Positions 6,573 to 7,600 of a DNA stretch of 7,600 bases are shown piece after piece; position 1 is the first letter of the stretch, and the number at the start of each line of letters is the position of its first letter. The stretch comes from Flavobacteriales bacterium. Its GTDB lineage: Bacteria > Bacteroidota > Bacteroidia > Flavobacteriales_E > Vicingaceae. The notes beneath the pieces are model-generated. The model was not told the DNA's origin. It saw nothing but the letters and a program-made list of their open reading frames with translations, and ran no database searches. The stretch is taken from NCBI GenBank assembly GCA_029262915.1, contig JAJCYN010000389.1:1-7600 (forward strand). The letters run 5' to 3'. A program made the translations under genes and the position numbers.

Positions 6573-7600
6573 CTTTAAGGGTATCTTCTAATTCATTTTT
6601 GATTTCTTTAGGTTCTGAATCATTTTCAGAATCTTCGATATTCACCGGTTTATTTTTTAATTTCTTGAGCTTAGGGAGTTCGTCTTCTATTATTTCTTCT
6701 TCCTCATTAAATAATTCTTCTAAATCAGCATCATTAAATAATTCTAAATCGATTTCTGGTTCTTTTTCTATTATTATTTTAGATGCTTCTGCTTGCTCAA
6801 TTATATTTAATTTTTCTTTAGCAGTGTCAACTAGTTTAGGGAATTTACTGTTATCAATAACATTGTTTAAAGTTACTTTTGCTTGAAAGAAATCTTCTTT
6901 GGCAACATAATTATCAGCTAAAAGGATAAGGGATTTTCCTATCCAATATCCATAGGATGGGAATTTTTTAATTAAACTAAATACTTCCGATTCACAATTA
7001 TCGTGTTCACCTCTTAGATGTAAAATATAGGCAACATTAAATTTTCCTTCAGCACCAAATTCGTTAGCAGAAGATGAGGCTGTAGTAAACTCTTTTAATG
7101 CTAAATTGTAATCGTCTTGTGCCATTACAGTTTTACCATATATTAGATGCGTTTCAGTAATTAGGTTAGCGTCATCAATGTCTTTATTAATAATTAATTC
7201 ACAATATTTAATGGTTTCATCGTAGTTGTTTAATTGAAAATTTAGTCTCATTTGCTCTACTTGAGCTTTAAATACATTAGCTGGAATGTCTGCCAAATAC
7301 TCTAACTGACTATAGTTGTTTAATGCATCTTCAGTTTTCCCCAGATTCATATTTATTTCCCCAGCTTTTAATAAAGCAGTTTCGGTAAACTTATTTTTAG
7401 GCTGCTCAATTACGTAATTAAAATCAAGTAAGGCTTCATTCTCAAAACCAGATTTGTATTCACAATCTGCTTTATAAAAATGAGCATTTAGTTTATAAGT
7501 ACCATTAGGATATTTTTCTAAATATTTGCTTAACTCAGTAACTGATTTAATGCAATCACCACTCATATAAGTATTTTCAGCTACTTCATAATAATCAGCG
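6565..7600 (-). CDS. TPR-repeat protein, C-terminal part (start lies beyond the right edge)
   Basis: The frame is open from the stop at 6565 to the window edge, about 345 codons. Met 7566 is not the real start: the codons upstream of it read ADYYEVAENTY, which continues the repeat pattern without a break. Roughly seven tetratricopeptide-like helical hairpins can be picked out, for example AHFYKADCEYKSGFENEALL, THLIYGKTVMAQDDYNLALK and the last one around LLADNYVAKEDFFQAKVTL. TPR arrays bind other proteins. After the repeats, from about 6800 down to 6565, comes a highly acidic, probably unfolded tail with Glu/Asp runs and a Lys-rich break (KLKKLKNK). Related Bacteroidota proteins are, as I recall, about 1000 residues long with a signal peptide, so a periplasmic scaffold is plausible, but the N-terminus is not visible. 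The 8-bp overlap with the downstream barrel gene argues for a shared job. Function is unknown. Confidence 0.88.
   Translation of the reverse strand, partial: ADYYEVAENTYMSGDCIKSVTELSKYLEKYPNGTYKLNAHFYKADCEYKSGFENEALLDFNYVIEQPKNKFTETALLKAGEINMNLGKTEDALNNYSQLEYLADIPANVFKAQVEQMRLNFQLNNYDETIKYCELIINKDIDDANLITETHLIYGKTVMAQDDYNLALKEFTTASSSANEFGAEGKFNVAYILHLRGEHDNCESEVFSLIKKFPSYGYWIGKSLILLADNYVAKEDFFQAKVTLNNVIDNSKFPKLVDTAKEKLNIIEQAEASKIIIEKEPEIDLELFNDADLEELFNEEEEIIEDELPKLKKLKNKPVNIEDSENDSEPKEIKNELEDTLKDE
6704..6745 (-). repeat. 15-bp direct repeat in the acidic tail of the TPR gene
   Basis: TCATTAAATAATTCT occurs at 6704-6718 and again at 6731-6745, offset by 27 bases, so it stays in frame. On the coding strand it gives the repeated peptide ELFN followed by Asp or Glu (LELFNDADLEELFNEEEE). 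It looks like a small in-frame duplication in a low-complexity region rather than a regulatory site. Confidence 0.75.

Noticed and set aside
6599..6886. Plus-strand serine-rich open frame of 95 codons
   Set aside because: It is the antisense reading of the Glu/Asp-rich tail of the TPR gene; GAA/GAT-rich coding reads as Ser/Phe/Ile on the other strand.

Overview
The window reads as an ordinary stretch of chromosome from a member of the Bacteroidota, most likely the order Flavobacteriales. The evidence is low GC, almost no Shine-Dalgarno sequences, candidate -7 promoter boxes of the TAnnTTTG type, signal peptides ending in FSQ or FTQ, and families typical of that group: a membrane-anchored S41 peptidase next to dCMP deaminase, a PolB-like lone exonuclease, and a TonB-receptor-like barrel next to a TPR protein. 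I see no phage, transposon, CRISPR array, tRNA or rRNA.

Layout from right to left, because most genes lie on the minus strand. The right edge (7600 to 6565) holds the C-terminal part of a TPR-repeat protein whose start lies outside the window. It overlaps by 8 bp a 560-residue outer-membrane beta-barrel protein (6572 to 4890). The two look co-translated and probably work together at the cell envelope, in a role I cannot name. A single plus-strand gene for a small glycine-rich exported protein (4300 to 4878) converges on the barrel gene.

A short divergent intergenic region near 4197-4299 separates that gene from a five-gene minus-strand cluster: dCMP deaminase, C-terminal processing peptidase (S41/Ctp), a conserved-looking protein of unknown function, a DEDDy 3'-5' exonuclease and a small lipoprotein. 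The junctions are an 8-bp overlap and gaps of 6, 34 and 3 bp, so one transcript is likely. It mixes nucleotide metabolism (dCMP to dUMP), envelope proteolysis, DNA or RNA trimming and an unknown lipoprotein. Shared transcription does not show shared function here.

After a 136-bp gap, the left edge holds the N-terminal part of an oligopeptide/dipeptide-type ABC transporter ATPase (329 to 1).

The most useful corrections are that the dCMP deaminase probably starts at 4196 rather than 4238, and that the TPR and ABC genes both run off the window. The best candidate for under-described biology is the TPR/plugless-barrel pair. Nothing in the window is clearly a new system.
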